A DNA stretch of 64,000 nt from Asterias rubens. Lineage: Eukaryota; Echinodermata; Asteroidea; Forcipulatida; Asteriidae. Of the stretch, positions 12,519-25,600 are shown piece after piece (within the stretch, counting starts at the first letter, position 1; each line of letters begins with the position of its first letter). The notes under the pieces are model-generated. The model was not told where the DNA came from. It ran no database searches and was given only the letters and a program-made list of their open reading frames with translations. The position numbers and the translations under genes are program-made. The stretch is from NCBI RefSeq assembly GCF_902459465.1, contig NC_047080.1:7045214-7109213 (forward strand). The letters run 5' to 3'.

Positions 12519-13320
12519 CATAGACTGTTGACACGTCTATCCATAGACTGTCGACACGTCTATCCATAGACTGTTGACACGTCTATCCATAGACTGTTGG
12601 CACGTCTATCCATAGACTGTTGGCACGTCTATCCATAGACTGTTGGCACGTCTATCCATAGACTGTCGACACGTCTATCCATAGACTGTTGGCACGTCTA
12701 TCCATAGACTGTTGACACGTCTATCCATAGACTGTTGACACGTCTATCCATAGACTGTTGACACGTCTGTCCATAGACTGTTGACACGTCTGTCCATAGA
12801 CTGTTGGCACGTCTATCCATAGACTGTTGGCACGTCTATCCATAGACTGTTGGCACGTCTATCCATAGACTGTTGGCACGTCTATCCATAGACTGTCGAC
12901 ACGTCTATCCATAGACTGTCGACACGTCTATCCATAGACTGTCGGCACGTCTATCCATAGACTGTTGGCACGTCTATCCATAGACTGTTGACACGTCTAT
13001 CCATAGACTGTTGGCACGTCTATCCATAGACTGTTGACACGTCTATCCATAGACTGTTGACACGTCTATCCATAGACTGTTGACACGTCTATCCATAGAC
13101 TGTTGACACGTCTATCCATAGACTGTTGGCACGTCTATCCATTGACACGTCTAGCCATAGGCTGTTGACACGTCTATCCATAGACTATTGGCACGTCTAT
13201 CCATAGGCTGTTGACACGTCTATCCATAGACTGTCGGCACGTCTATCCATAGACTGTCGACACGTCTATCCATAGACTGTCGACACATCTATCCATAGAC
13301 TGTTGACACGTCTATCCATT
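12519..13320 (+). repeat. 23-bp satellite, about 35 copies
   Basis: Unit CCATAGACTGTTGACACGTC plus TAT; variable positions include GTTGAC/GTCGAC/GTTGGC. Lies between the COLGALT and MED27 3' ends. Confidence 0.95.
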
Positions 13321-13423
13321 GACAGGTTTGCATGCAACAGTTTGCATCTCTCTGATACAGTATAGAAATTAATGCAATGGATACTTTGAATGTCATTATT
13401 TATAGTCTGTTATTACTGTTGGT

Positions 13424-13545
13424 GTGGTGGGTTGGGGGTGTTGAGCACAGTAGAGAAGACAGCAACTATGGTTGTTCAATACAGGTGGTGGGTTGGGGGT
13501 GTTGAGCACAGTAGAGAAGACAGCAACTATGGTTGTTCAATATAG
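13424..13545 (+). repeat. 61-bp tandem duplication
   Basis: Two almost identical units beginning GTGGTGGGTTGGGGGTGTTG, differing at one base near the end (ATACAG/ATATAG). Confidence 0.95.
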
Positions 13546-14753
13546 GCAATTGCCAATAGAGGGGGGCCCTGCAGTTTACCAGGAAATGCTAGTTTTGTGA
13601 CCAGCCTGCCACTTGATGATTTGGTTGTTAATGTTTGTTCAGTTTTGTTTACGCTTGATTGCTGATAATTTAGACTTAAGATCACTAGGGGCCTTTGTTA
13701 AGTTAAATTTATTTTGAAGCTGATACAATTCATAGTGATGTGAATAATATGCTCTGTCCATTGCCCCTTCAATGCGGCAAGCAAAAGCAGGATAGTCAAG
13801 CTCATTCCTGAAGATGACCAGAGCAAATGTGCCTCTGTTCTAAGGTTATTTACTCATTTCACAGTAATCATAACTCTCTCTTTACTATGTGCGGATGCAA
13901 ACCTCAGTGACAAAATCTTTGCAATTTTGTATGGTTTTAGGACAGATGTAACTGATATGCCAAATTCTACCCTTTTTTTTTTAAAGCACTCAAAGTTATA
14001 TGTTTAACTTACGTTTCCCAGCAAGTACACTTAATTTATTGTTAATCTATTTCTTGTTATAAAGTATATTCTCTAAGGTTGTGCACAACATTGGTAAGAT
14101 AGGGAATTTGATTGTTCCCAGATTTGTCCAGATAAGATGGACATTGTGGAAAACTTGCTTGAAATGCTGTATTTTCTTTAGGGGAAATAATGAGTAAAAT
14201 TATTAGTTTTGATTGCTTGTGAACAAAACCTGTTTGAACATTGAAAACATAAAGTTTGGATTTACAGACTCTGAAGAGCGTTTGAGTTTCAAATTTCAGA
14301 GGTTTATTATTTAATATATTATATTATGGGTCACGTCAAGTGGATACATTTAAATGTACATTCAAAAAACCATTCAGTCACCATTGTGCCATCTCTTAAA
14401 CATCTCATTGATGTGGTTTTCAGTCATTGACAATTGGAAGTTTAATGTGTGTTCCTGTCTATACCTCAGCAGTCATGTTTGCAGTAAATTGTTGGACTTC
14501 TAAAATGTCCCTTAACTAGATTAAAGCAAATAAAGAAGTCACATTTTTAGAGCAATCTGCACAACAGTTTGTTGTACATACATGGAAAACTAAATCAAAT
14601 TGGTACATTGTAAAAGTAACTGTACAAAAAGTATGCATATTATTTTACATATTTGTGAGAGCTTTTGTAATATTTCAGCTATATATGGTACCTACACACA
14701 TTTAGCAAGCAAAAGAAGCTCCTAATGCAAAGGGAAACATATTGGTTGCAACA
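13546..14753. other. Intergenic, unassigned
   Basis: AT-rich, no ORF or repeat structure I can support. Part may be the COLGALT 3' UTR, but no clear poly(A) signal was located. Confidence 0.4.
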
Positions 14754-15140
14754 TTAAAGGCAGTGGACACTATTGGTAATTCCTCAAAATAATTACTAGC
14801 ATGAAACATTACTTGTTAAAGAGTAATGGGGAGAGGTTGATGGTATAAAACATTGTAAGAAATGGCTCCCTCTGAAGTGACGTAGTTTTCGAGAAAGAAG
14901 TAATTTTCCACGAATTTGATTTCGAGACCTCAAGTTTAGGATTTGAGGTCTCGAAATCAAGCATATGAAAGCACACAACTTCATGTGATAAGGGTGTTTT
15001 TTTCTTTCATTATTTTCTCGCAACTCTGACGCCCGATTGAGCTCAAATTTTCACAGGTTAGTTATTTTGTGTTTATGTTGAGATACGTCAAGTGAGAAGA
15101 CTGGTCTTTGACAATTACCAATAGTGTCCACTGTCTTTAA
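14754..15140 (+). mobile_element. MITE family A, reference-quality copy
   Basis: 387 bp with terminal inverted repeats TTAAAGGCAGTGGACACTAT / ATAGTGTCCACTGTCTTTAA. A perfect 16-bp internal stem (14918-14933 with 14943-14958, GATTTCGAGACCTCAA) is shared by other copies. No ORF of note; non-autonomous. Confidence 0.88.
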
Positions 15141-15595
15141 TGAACCAACAAATAATTATTTAAGAGGAACTTGATAAGCAAACTCCAAGAAACTTGGCTA
15201 AGAATGATCAAGTATGTAGTTTCTTCTGTTTAACTCTTTGTTACTTTAGATTATGGTGCTGCTTTATTAATACTTTAGTTTGTATTTTGTTTATGCTTTT
15301 AGTTTTTGAGGAGAAATGAAAAAATAAAAAACTGCAAATCTAGACTTAATTGATCGACTTTGTTTGTTGTACTATGTGGTCACAAACTAAAAGGTAAGAC
15401 ATGAGCTTCATAGGACAATGATAATAATCTAGTGGTGACAAACGCCACATAAATTTTATTGGAGTACAAGCACAAATTTGCATGAGATATGTTTATTTTA
15501 ACTGCTGATACATTTGAAAAGTTAACTTGTTACAGGTGTTTTGTTTGTGATGGACAGTTTAACTTTAAATTTCAAATTCTTGTTAAAAGCACAGT

Positions 15596-16345
15596 CATCT
15601 TTCGTGGACACTATTGGTAATTCAGCATAATTGGTTAGCAAAATAACTTACTCGGTTAACGGGCAATGGAGAGCTGTTGATAGTATAAAACATTGCGAGA
15701 AATGGCTCCCGCCGAAGTCAAATGGTTTTTGAGAAAGAGGTAATTTCTCACTCAAATATTAAAAGACTTCAGGGGTGCGTTCCACTTGAGCAAACGTTGC
15801 CAACAATTTCAAGTGGAGCGAGTTGTGTGCCGCCACCTTTGGCGAACGTTGGCAACTTTACGTGAACATACTTCTGAGGTGTTGGCGAGTGTTTTTTAAA
15901 ATGGCGGACAAGCATACAGTATTATTTCTTTGTCACAAACATAATTACATTGTGTTTGGTGGATGATAATGCAGATTTGAAATAACAAAGTTAATTAGTT
16001 GATGTAATGATGTCAAAAAGAGGACTATTGCAGCAAAAACAAAGCCTAAAAAACTTTGTATGGTGCGCGCCATCTTCATTTCTGGGCGCCGTCATATTGA
16101 CATCGCTTAATGCACACCAGTCGTTCCAAAGAACGTTTGCGCGAACAGTTGCGATTGGTTTGAGCGAGTTGACATACCCCTGCCCAATATTTAGGTAAAC
16201 TATGTACACAAATTTGTGCAACAAGGGTGTTTTTTCTTTCATTATTATTTGCAACTACTTTGATGACCAATTGTGTCCAAATTTGCACAGAAAAGATACT
16301 TTCTGCATATGTTGGGATGCATCAAGTGAGTGCATTTCAGAAACA
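15596..16345 (+). mobile_element. MITE family A copy split by another insertion
   Basis: Left part 15596-15772 (GTGGACACTATTGGTAATTC onward) and right part from about 16200 (ACAAGGGTGTTTTTTCTTTC) belong to one family A copy. They are separated by about 425 bp that begins CAGGGGTGCGTTCCACTTGA and ends TTGACATACCCCTG, hAT-like inverted termini. Confidence 0.65.
15772..16190. mobile_element. Nested hAT-like short element
   Basis: Termini CAGGGGTGCG... / ...ATACCCCTG are inverted for about seven bases, then imperfectly. No clear 8-bp target duplication survives. Interrupts a family A MITE. Confidence 0.5.
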
Positions 16346-16512
16346 AAAAAGGGTATGTAACTTTCTGAGAAACTTTGCCATGGTGACACAATTAGGGATG
16401 TTATTCTATTGACAACATTTTAGTTGGTTTATCAAGTACTACAATAGCTTGTTTGAATACATAAGGTATTTGGTGTGTCAGTAACAAAGCATTGGCTTCC
16501 TTGAGTGGAGCA

Positions 16513-16518
16513 TTTATT
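16513..16518 (-). terminator. MED27: MED27 poly(A) signal AATAAA
   Basis: Plus-strand tttatt reads AATAAA on the gene strand, 16 nt after the stop codon. If used, the 3' UTR would be only about 35-50 nt. Confidence 0.6.
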
Positions 16519-16534
16519 GATGGATGACAGCATG

Positions 16535-16669
16535 CTATTGCCTACAGCATTCATGGTACGGGATTAATGTTCTAAAATCATGCCATGTTGGAGGAAGATT
16601 GTCCATCAGGAACTGCCCACAATGTCGACAAGGTGTTGAAAATAACTTCTGATAACTGCGTAGCCAAGT
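16535..16669 (-). CDS. MED27: MED27 exon 8 (Cys/His terminal exon)
   Basis: 135 nt including the TAG at 16535-16537: TWLRSYQKLFSTPCRHCGQF then LMDNLPPTWHDFRTL and HECCRQ. Carries the CxxC...HxC cluster. AATAAA follows 16 nt after the stop. Confidence 0.96.
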   Translation of the reverse strand, partial: TWLRSYQKLFSTPCRHCGQFLMDNLPPTWHDFRTLIPYHECCRQ

Positions 16670-19600
16670 CTAAGTAAAAGAGAGGGTGGGCGAAAGAAAA
16701 AAAAAAACAGAATGCATAGTTTTAATTAATGCATCTACACAGAAACACACAGTGCTGTTCCATCTTAAGTATATAAGTATAATAATCCCTAAACAGCTCA
16801 CGTATAGGAAGCTACACTGGGATGGTGTGTTAGTGATGCCATTGGTCGTGGGTGCAAGGTCACGGGGATGGCACGTTAGTGACGCCATTGGTCGTGGGTG
16901 CAAGGTCACTGGGATGGTGTGTTAATGACACCATTGGTCGTGGGTGCAAGGTCACTGGGATGGTGTGTTAATGACGCCATTGGTCATGGCTGCAAGGTCA
17001 CTGGGATGGCACGTTAGTGACGCCATTGGTCGTGGGTGCAAGGTGACTGGGATGGTGTGTTAGTGATGCCATTGGTCGTGGGTGCAAGGTCACTGGGATG
17101 GTGTGTTAGTGACGCCATTGGTCGTGGGTGCAAGGTCACTGGGATGGTGCGTTAGTGACGCCATTGGTCGTGGGTGCAAGGTCACTGGGATGGTGTGTTA
17201 ATGACGCCATTGGTCATGGGTGCAAGGTCACTGGGATGGCGCGTTAGTGACGCCATTGGTCGTGGGTGCAAGGTCACTGGGATGGTGTGTTAATGATGCC
17301 ATTGGTCATGGGTGCAAGGTCACTGGGATGGCGCGTTAGTGACGCCATTGGTCGTGGGTGCAAGGTCACTGGGATGGTGCGTTAGTGACGCCATTGGTCG
17401 TGGGTGCAAGGTCACTGGGATGCACGTTAGTGACGCCATTGGTCGTGGGTGCAAGATCACTGGGATGGTGTGTTAATGACGCCATTGGTCATGGCTGCAA
17501 GGTCACTGGGATGGCACGTTAGTGACGCCATTGGTCGTGGGTGCAAGGTCACTGGGATGGTGTGTTAATGACGCCATTGGTCATGGGTGCAAGGTCACTG
17601 GGATGGCGCGTTAGTGACGCCATTGGTCGTGGGTGCAAGGTCACTGGGATGGCGCGTTAGTGACGCCATTGGTCGTGGGTGCAAGGTCCCTGGGATGGTG
17701 TGTTAGTGACGCCATTGGTCGTAGGTGCAAGGTCACTGGGATGGCGCGTTAGTGACGCCATTGGTCGTGGGTGCAAGGTCACTGGGATGGCACGTTAGTG
17801 ACGCCATTGGTCGTGGGTGCAAGGTCACTGGGATGGCGCGTTAGTGACGCCATTGGTCATGGGTGCAAGGTCACTGGGATGGCACGTTAGTGACGCCATT
17901 GGTCGTGGGTGCAAGGTCACTGGGATGGCGCGTTAGTGACGCCATTGGTCGTGGGTGCAAGGTCACTGGGATGGCGCGTTAGTGACGCCATTGGTCTTGG
18001 GTGCAAGGTCCCTGGGATGGTGTATTAGTGACGCCATTGGTCGTATGTGCAAGGTCACTGGGATGGCGCGTTAGTGACGCCATTGGTCATGGGTGCAAGG
18101 TCACTGGGATGGCGCGTTAGTGACGCCATTGGTCGTGGGTGCAAGGTCACTGGGATGGCGTGTTAGTGACGCCATTGGTCGTTGGAGTAAGGTCACTGGG
18201 ATGGCGCGTTAGTGGCGCCATTAGTCGTGGGTGCAAGGTTCAAAAAGTAAGAGCCAGATTATGTAATTCATGAAAAAATGGTATATAGCAGCATGAGAAG
18301 AGAAAATGCTCTATTTTCACTTATGGTATTTTACTTGATTCTAAAATATTGCACGAATGCCTTGCATGCAACATAAAGGGCTAATTGCACACCACTAAAC
18401 ATGCTTAGGCTGCGGGCAGTTTGTGTTCTAAAGGGTTAAGGGCTTTTGTCTTTAAATTCTTGCTAAGAAAATGGGTTTGCCCTTGCATTTCTAGCAGTGG
18501 TTGCTGAATGCGTCAGAGCACCTCTATAAGGTGCTATAGATGAATCTCATAGTTCCAAAACTTCAAAACCAATCTTACAAATATTAATAAGCACTTTCAG
18601 AAATTATTTTATGATTAAGTAAAGTCTCAAATCATTGTGCCAGTAATTGGTATTTTTTTAATTAAAGTTAAGTTGCATTTCCCCAAGTACATGTCATCAA
18701 CTTGGTTTAACAACATGTATGTTTGAACGTTATTAGACAGGAAACTCACCATGAATGAGCGGAAGCATATATCTGCTCTAAGTGGCAAGTGGTAATGTAG
18801 CATAGCAGACGTGGCATGATCTGTTATCTGTAAGCAACAAAAAATTAGTCATTAAAAGTTCTCCAATTAATGTCCAAATCAATCCTGCCTTGATTCAAAG
18901 TGCCCCACATCCAGCCATGTCACACATAGACAGAAGAAACGGGGAAATTCCACTGCAAACTCTTTGACTATCCATACCCTAGAACAGAAGCCAGATAGAG
19001 GGTACATCAGATAGAGGGTACATCAGATAGAGGGTACATCAGATAGAGGGTACATCAGATAGAGGGTACATCAGAAAGAGGGTACATCAGATAGAGGGTA
19101 CATCAGATAGAGGGTACATCAGATAGAGGGTACATCAGATAGAGGGTACATCAGATAGAGGGTACATCAGATAGAGGGTACATCACGCATTGAGCAGATA
19201 TAGTCTTACATGTAGCTGGAAAAAAGCATTGTCTTTGGGAGCAGACCATTTTCATATTATTAGGAGTAAAACACATACATGTAGGGAGAAAGGAAGTCCC
19301 TGGTAGTCTAGTTCCTAAAGTGACTTATTATTATTATTCTGGATCGTTTAGTCTGGAAACCGTACCATATCCCACAAGTCTGTTTTGGCACATGTACATG
19401 TATGTATTGCACAAATACAACGGACATCACATACAATGTGTACAGTATGGCACATATATTTGAAAGGCGCACATATTACAAATATCGCATTACGTAGATT
19501 ATCGCACAGATTTTTTAAAGTCGCACATATATGACGAGTATAGCAAAAATAATTAAAATGGTAGTAACACAATCTTCTGGGATTTTAGAAGCTTTGTGGT

Positions 19601-22600
19601 GGTCTCTGTTGCAATTCTGACACCTAAGTTTCTACGTCGAAGGGAGCTACTTTTGTAAAAAAAATCCTTTTTTTAACAAAAGTAAAAGGTTAAATGGAAA
19701 ATACAGAATGTAGAATTGTGCACTGTATTTGCTTTATATTAATTGCCACCAGTGATTGAACACCTGCAATTTTGTAACAATGCCAGCAAAATTCGAACAG
19801 AAAAAAAAAAAAAAAGAGTTTGTTTTCATCTTATGTACATCCACCATTTTAATAGGTTCTTGATTTGAGGTTCGGTTGTTCTTTTGCAATAAGATGTACA
19901 TGATTTAACGATCCGTTGGCGACGCATGTTTGTAAGGTTTTTTTTAGCGAGAGCGATGTGTTCTTTGGTTCCCAGTATATTTTTCGCTGATTGTGAGGGA
20001 ATAACAGGTACCAGGATCCCATGGCCTGCCGCGTCTAAACTACAGCTTCGGCTTTGGATTCGGCTCAGGCTAGCTGGTCCCCGCGGTTGTTTGACAATTG
20101 CGCTTCCCCTTTGCGTACGCGGTTAGGGCTTAAGGCGAGCGGACGGAGCCCGAAGCTGAGTCCAAAGCTGAAGCTGTGGTTTCGAAAAGGGCCTCAGTCT
20201 TGCCGCGCCGCTCATTGGTTCGTGACCTGCAGGTACACACCGTGCACAACACGTGCAGTAGACTTTACTAAGTCTCCACACGTGTTATCTTTTATCTTTG
20301 ATGCAGCAGCAGCAAACCTATTACGCACAATTATTATTGAACCGCACCGTTATTAAAGGCAGTGGACACTATTGGTAATTGTCAAAGACTAGCCTTTACA
20401 GTTGGTGTATCTCAACATATATTGCATACAATAACAAACCTGTGAAAATTTGAGCTCAATCGGTCATGGAACTTGCGAGATAATAATGAAAGAAAAAAAC
20501 ACCCTTGTCACATGAAGTTGTGTGCGTTTAGATGGTTGATTTTGAGACCTCAAGTTCTAAATCTGAGGTCTCGAAATCAAATTCATGGAAAATTACTTCT
20601 TTCTCAAAAACTATGGCACTTCAGAGGGAGCCGTTTCTCACAATGTTTTATACCATCAACCTCTCCCCATTACTCATCACCAAAAAAGGTTTTGTGCTAA
20701 TACTTATTTTGAGTAATTACCAATAGTGTCCACTGCCTTTAAATGAAGACAGGAATGAGACAGGTTTATACATGCATTGGGGGTCTGTCGCTGCTGCATG
20801 CGTGATGCCTGGAAGACATATTGGGACAGCTGCCGGGCGGCAACTTACTGTTAGCGTGCCGTTTATTTCACGAACGCCGTACGGATCTGTGATAATATAC
20901 GATTACAAAGGTAGTCTTACATTGTCTGATTAGAGAAGAGGGATTTAGAGAAATCCAAATTTATACCCCAAAAACCTACCCCCCGAATTTTAAATCAAAT
21001 TCACTTTAAAACCACAAATTTTCATGTTCGCTTCATATGGAAAAGCCGGTACCAACTATGGTAGCATCATCACGTTGTCAATTCCATAGAGTTGATCAAG
21101 AGTCCCTGGCCCAATATCTGTACTGCCACCTACAACATGTTCATTATGACGGCCATGACATTGACAATTTAATCAACAAGTTTGATGAATTGGTTATTCA
21201 TTTTCTCGACAAACACCCACCCTTAAAGTCACCTGGAAGTGGTATTTTTTCAAAATAAAGCTTTTGTCACTAAAATATGTGTTTTGATGAGTGGAATGTG
21301 AATAAACAGTTAACTAAGGTTTTAAAAAATCAATTCTTATGTTATTTACAAATTTAAGAGTAGACCACGACCCGAGATGGCGCTGTTCGTGACGTCAATC
21401 GAGGCAGACTTTGCCTGTAATGCGTAGAGTAAACACAATTGCAAAGTACATGTACGGACCAAGTCGTGAGTTTGTACGTTTCAAAAAAAAAAATTTTGTG
21501 TTTTTTCCAGCAATGCCGACCAGGTGTATTGCTGCTGAATGCAGAAAAACACTTTTAGAAATGTACCAACTCACGACTTGGACGTACATGTACTTTGCAC
21601 GTGCGTTTACTATACGCATTGCAGGCAAAGTCTGCCTCGATTGACGTCACAAAAGGGGTAGGCGGAGTCAGCCCCCCAAACAACTTTATATATTTTTTAA
21701 ACCTATAAATCGTGACAAACCATTACTAAAAAAATTGTTTTATTGTTGTAAGCATATACTCTTATGTTTGAAAGAAAAAAAATTCTATTTCCAGGTGACT
21801 TTAACAGTCACAACGAAACCTAATCGCTCAAAGCCCAAATGGTACTCCACATCTGTAGTTGAAGCAAAACGTGTACGTGGGCGAGCAGAATGCAAATGGC
21901 ACAAGACCGGCTCTTCTACTGTCTTCTATTGTCTTGCTTACTACTCCACCAAGCAGGCCATGCGAGACGTCCTAGTGGAAGCCAAGTCCAACTATTTCAG
22001 AAACTCGCTTGTCAACACTAACCCGAAGGCTACTCCTCGCCAAATTCCTGCAATATTAGACACGTCACAGACCCTCGCCAATGAATTCAGCAAATTCTTC
22101 ACAGATAAAGTCAAAAACATTCGCAGCAGCATCGATGTGAGTTCCGATGTTTTTGAGAAACCAGCCCTGCACCCAGACTGTATTTTGTCAGATTTCTGTC
22201 CTGTTAGCCCAGAGGATCTGCTCAAGATCATTAACCAGTCTACTACGAAATCCTGCCAGCTAGATCCTGTTCAAACAGCACATTGCCAGTTTTCCCCCAA
22301 ACACTTTGCAACGCTGTGATCATACCGATCGTAAAGAAACCCTCCCTCGACAAAGATGAACTCTGTAACTATCGCCCAGTGTCGAATCTTCGTTACCTTT
22401 CAAGCTCATCGAAAGGGTTGTCAGCACTCAACTAAAACAACACATCAATAAGTACTCTCTAGCAGACCCCCTACAATCAGCTTACAAAGCCGACCATAGC
22501 ACTGAAACGGCTTTATTATGTATTCAAAATGACATTCTGAAGGTACTGGACAGCAATGATGGTCCCAAATTGTCAGCTGAATCTGCTGAGAGTGCCAAAG

Positions 22601-25600
22601 CATTCGCAATCTGCAAATTTGCGCTATGTTGGCAGTTCGGATTATTATTGCTGATTATTCGAAAAAACTCTGTGCAATCTGCAAGTTGTGCACATTTCGT
22701 AGAATGCGTTTCTTGTACACACATGTGCGCATTATGCAATGCATTGTTGGTTTCTGTCGTTGGGTGAAAGGAACCTGTTAGTTACGTACGCCGTTGATCA
22801 CAAAATCATGAGTTTTAAATCAAGGAGATATAGGTAAATTGTCTTTTTGTGTTCTGGGTTTTATTTCAGTTTTGTTTTAAAACAACCAGAGCTGCAAAAA
22901 GAATCTTTGTTCCCTTGGCTTTCTCAAGTCAGGTGTTCTTTTTGCTAGCGATGCTCTCAAAGAAAATAACAACTTTGATTGGTAATCTACAAACATACAA
23001 CATGTAGGTACCCACCTTTTGAAATACTTTGTATTTTGATGGGGCCCACATATCAACCTGAAATGCAACACAAAAGTTAAGTTAATACAAAAACAATACC
23101 ACAAATAACAACGTTTCTAAACAAAGGTCATTGAGTTAGTAAGCATTTCCGGCTAGAGTAACAAGCTAAAAACACAATGGGAAAACAATGGGATTTTTAG
23201 TAAAAATATTGAAGAACTTTTGTATGGCCAATATTTTGCATTATTTTAAACTAGTTTTTAACTAAATGTGTTTCAATTGGTTTTATTTATCATGGTCAAC
23301 ATAAAAATTGCTTTCTTGTTCTGCACCTTCACAAAGAAATAAAATAAAACACGCATCAAATGAATGGGTCATGTATGTTTTTTGTCTGTTCTATTTTACG
23401 ATTTCACCCTCTTGCCATGTGTATGTTTTTATGTATTTTTTTTGTTTTTTTCTATAATTAATTGTTATATTTTGTTGTTTTATAATGTTTAATATTTGTA
23501 TCCATCCTTTTACTGGTGCTTGTAAACTAGCATCAAATATTGAAGACGTATAATGTAAAATGTGTACAACAAATGTTATACAGGGCATAATAGATCCCCA
23601 AAATGATGAATAGAAGAAAACAAAGTAAACATCTTCTGAATTTATTTTGGTTAAAAGGCAAAATAACAAAGTAGATAGGGCGACAGTTTGTGTGGACTAT
23701 TACATGTAGTTAAAGAAAAATGACTTTTGAATGCAATGTACAAACCTAGTGCAGCTTTGTCGTTTTATCAACATTAACATAAGCAACTTTTGACATGTTT
23801 GATCAAATGAGATTGATGGGCCCTATATATTTTTTTTTAATTCATTGCAAAATACCTACCATTCTATCATCCATGCTAATGTTTTCATGTTGTCCACGAA
23901 TAACAACTCGCTCAATCAAAATTCGCCTCAATCCTACAATAGCATGAAATGTTCTTCCAAGAGTAACCTAGGGAACAAAAACAAACATCATATTGGGGTA
24001 TTGATATTTGGGCATAGTACATGATGTACATGTGTAGATAACAATTACATACAAACTTTGTTCATACAAACTTTGTTCATGAGATTCTACATGAAGCCAG
24101 ACTTTGGTTGGTAAGAAATTTAAAACTTCTCATCCTAAAATTGTGTTTTTATTTTTGAAAGCTACATGTAGGACCAATTTTGACTGACCTCTGTTTCAGG
24201 TCATGACCTCTTTCTCATGTCCAAACTAGAAGTTGAAGTGACTATTTTTGTACAAGCCTTAAAATGTTCTTTGTATGAAATGACAACTGACTCTTTTCTT
24301 TTACAACTTAATTACATCATACTCGGGCAAGAAGTCTCAAGTCGTATTATTGTCAAACGCAAAATATTGTTTACCAACCTTGACCAAATTAACAACGTTA
24401 GCAGATAACATCAGTAGAAGATTAAAAATATGAAATGTGAACAAAATCAACAATGACAAAAAAAGTTTAGCTACATGTAAACCAAGGTGTCATACTCTGC
24501 ATTATAACACCCCTTACAAGTATTCTGCCTGCTCATTGGTTTAGAGCGCGTCACATGACATGTCTTAGTTTTGCTAGACGACGGCCGTGTGGTAGTGCGT
24601 CGGTTTGCCGTGCGCTAGTCCGACTATATTACGACTAGCACACGGCTTACAGTACCCAGACGTCCTTTGCGTCTACGAGGATTATAAATTAATAGTCTGT
24701 AACCATTTCGGATTGCACGACACAACATGCAGCACAGTAAAAGTTTTTGCAATCTGTATTCGCGTCGTCCGTTGATTGTAGCATTCAGGTCTGTAACTTA
24801 ATAATAATAGTACAGTATTTAGAAATGTTTGGGGTGTTATAAAACAAATATTGACTGCTTTTACTCGTGCAATGGTTAGAACTATGACTCCCTCGGCGAT
24901 CCCCGTAGCGTTCTATTTTCCCTCGGCACTCCGGGGATCACCTCGGGAGTCATAGTTTTAACCATAGCACTCGAAGCAGTCAATATTTGTATACTAGCAT
25001 ACCTTGTTATCAGAAGGACCAATGGTTAACTGTCAAAATTGCAAGTGCACTGTCATTTTGAACTATTCTAAAACTGCAGTGAAAGGTAATGCAACAGTTA
25101 TTTTAAACATAATGAACACATTACAAATGTAATGAAGGCAAGGATAGAGAAAGCGAACGTCTCTCTTATGTGCATGATGTGTAACAAGGCGGAGAGGAGA
25201 CTGTCTTCCATATTGTCAGCGAGTGCAGTAAGATGGCCCAGACAGAGTACAAAGGAAGACATAACAAGTTGGCTAATGTAATTCATTAGGATCTGTGTAA
25301 GAAATGGGGTGTCCAAGTGACTGCAAAATGGTACAACCATGTTCCGGAGAAAGTTGCAGAGACCGACCAGGTCCAGATCCTCTGGGACTTTAACATTCAG
25401 ACTGATCATGTTATAGAACATGTTGTAGTCTTAAATTTAAGGCAAAGAAGATGTGTCATCTTAGGAGCCATACATGTACATGTAGCTGTGCCAGGAGATT
25501 TAAGGGAAGCTTCGAAGGAGATGGAAAGATCCAAAAGTTTGAAGACCTGGCCAGGGAAATTCGTAAGATTTGGCAGGTGAAAGTGAAAGTAGTACCTACG

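Noticed and set aside
12519..13320. CRISPR-like array
   Set aside because: Units are contiguous 23-mers without unique spacers, and the genome is animal; it is a satellite.
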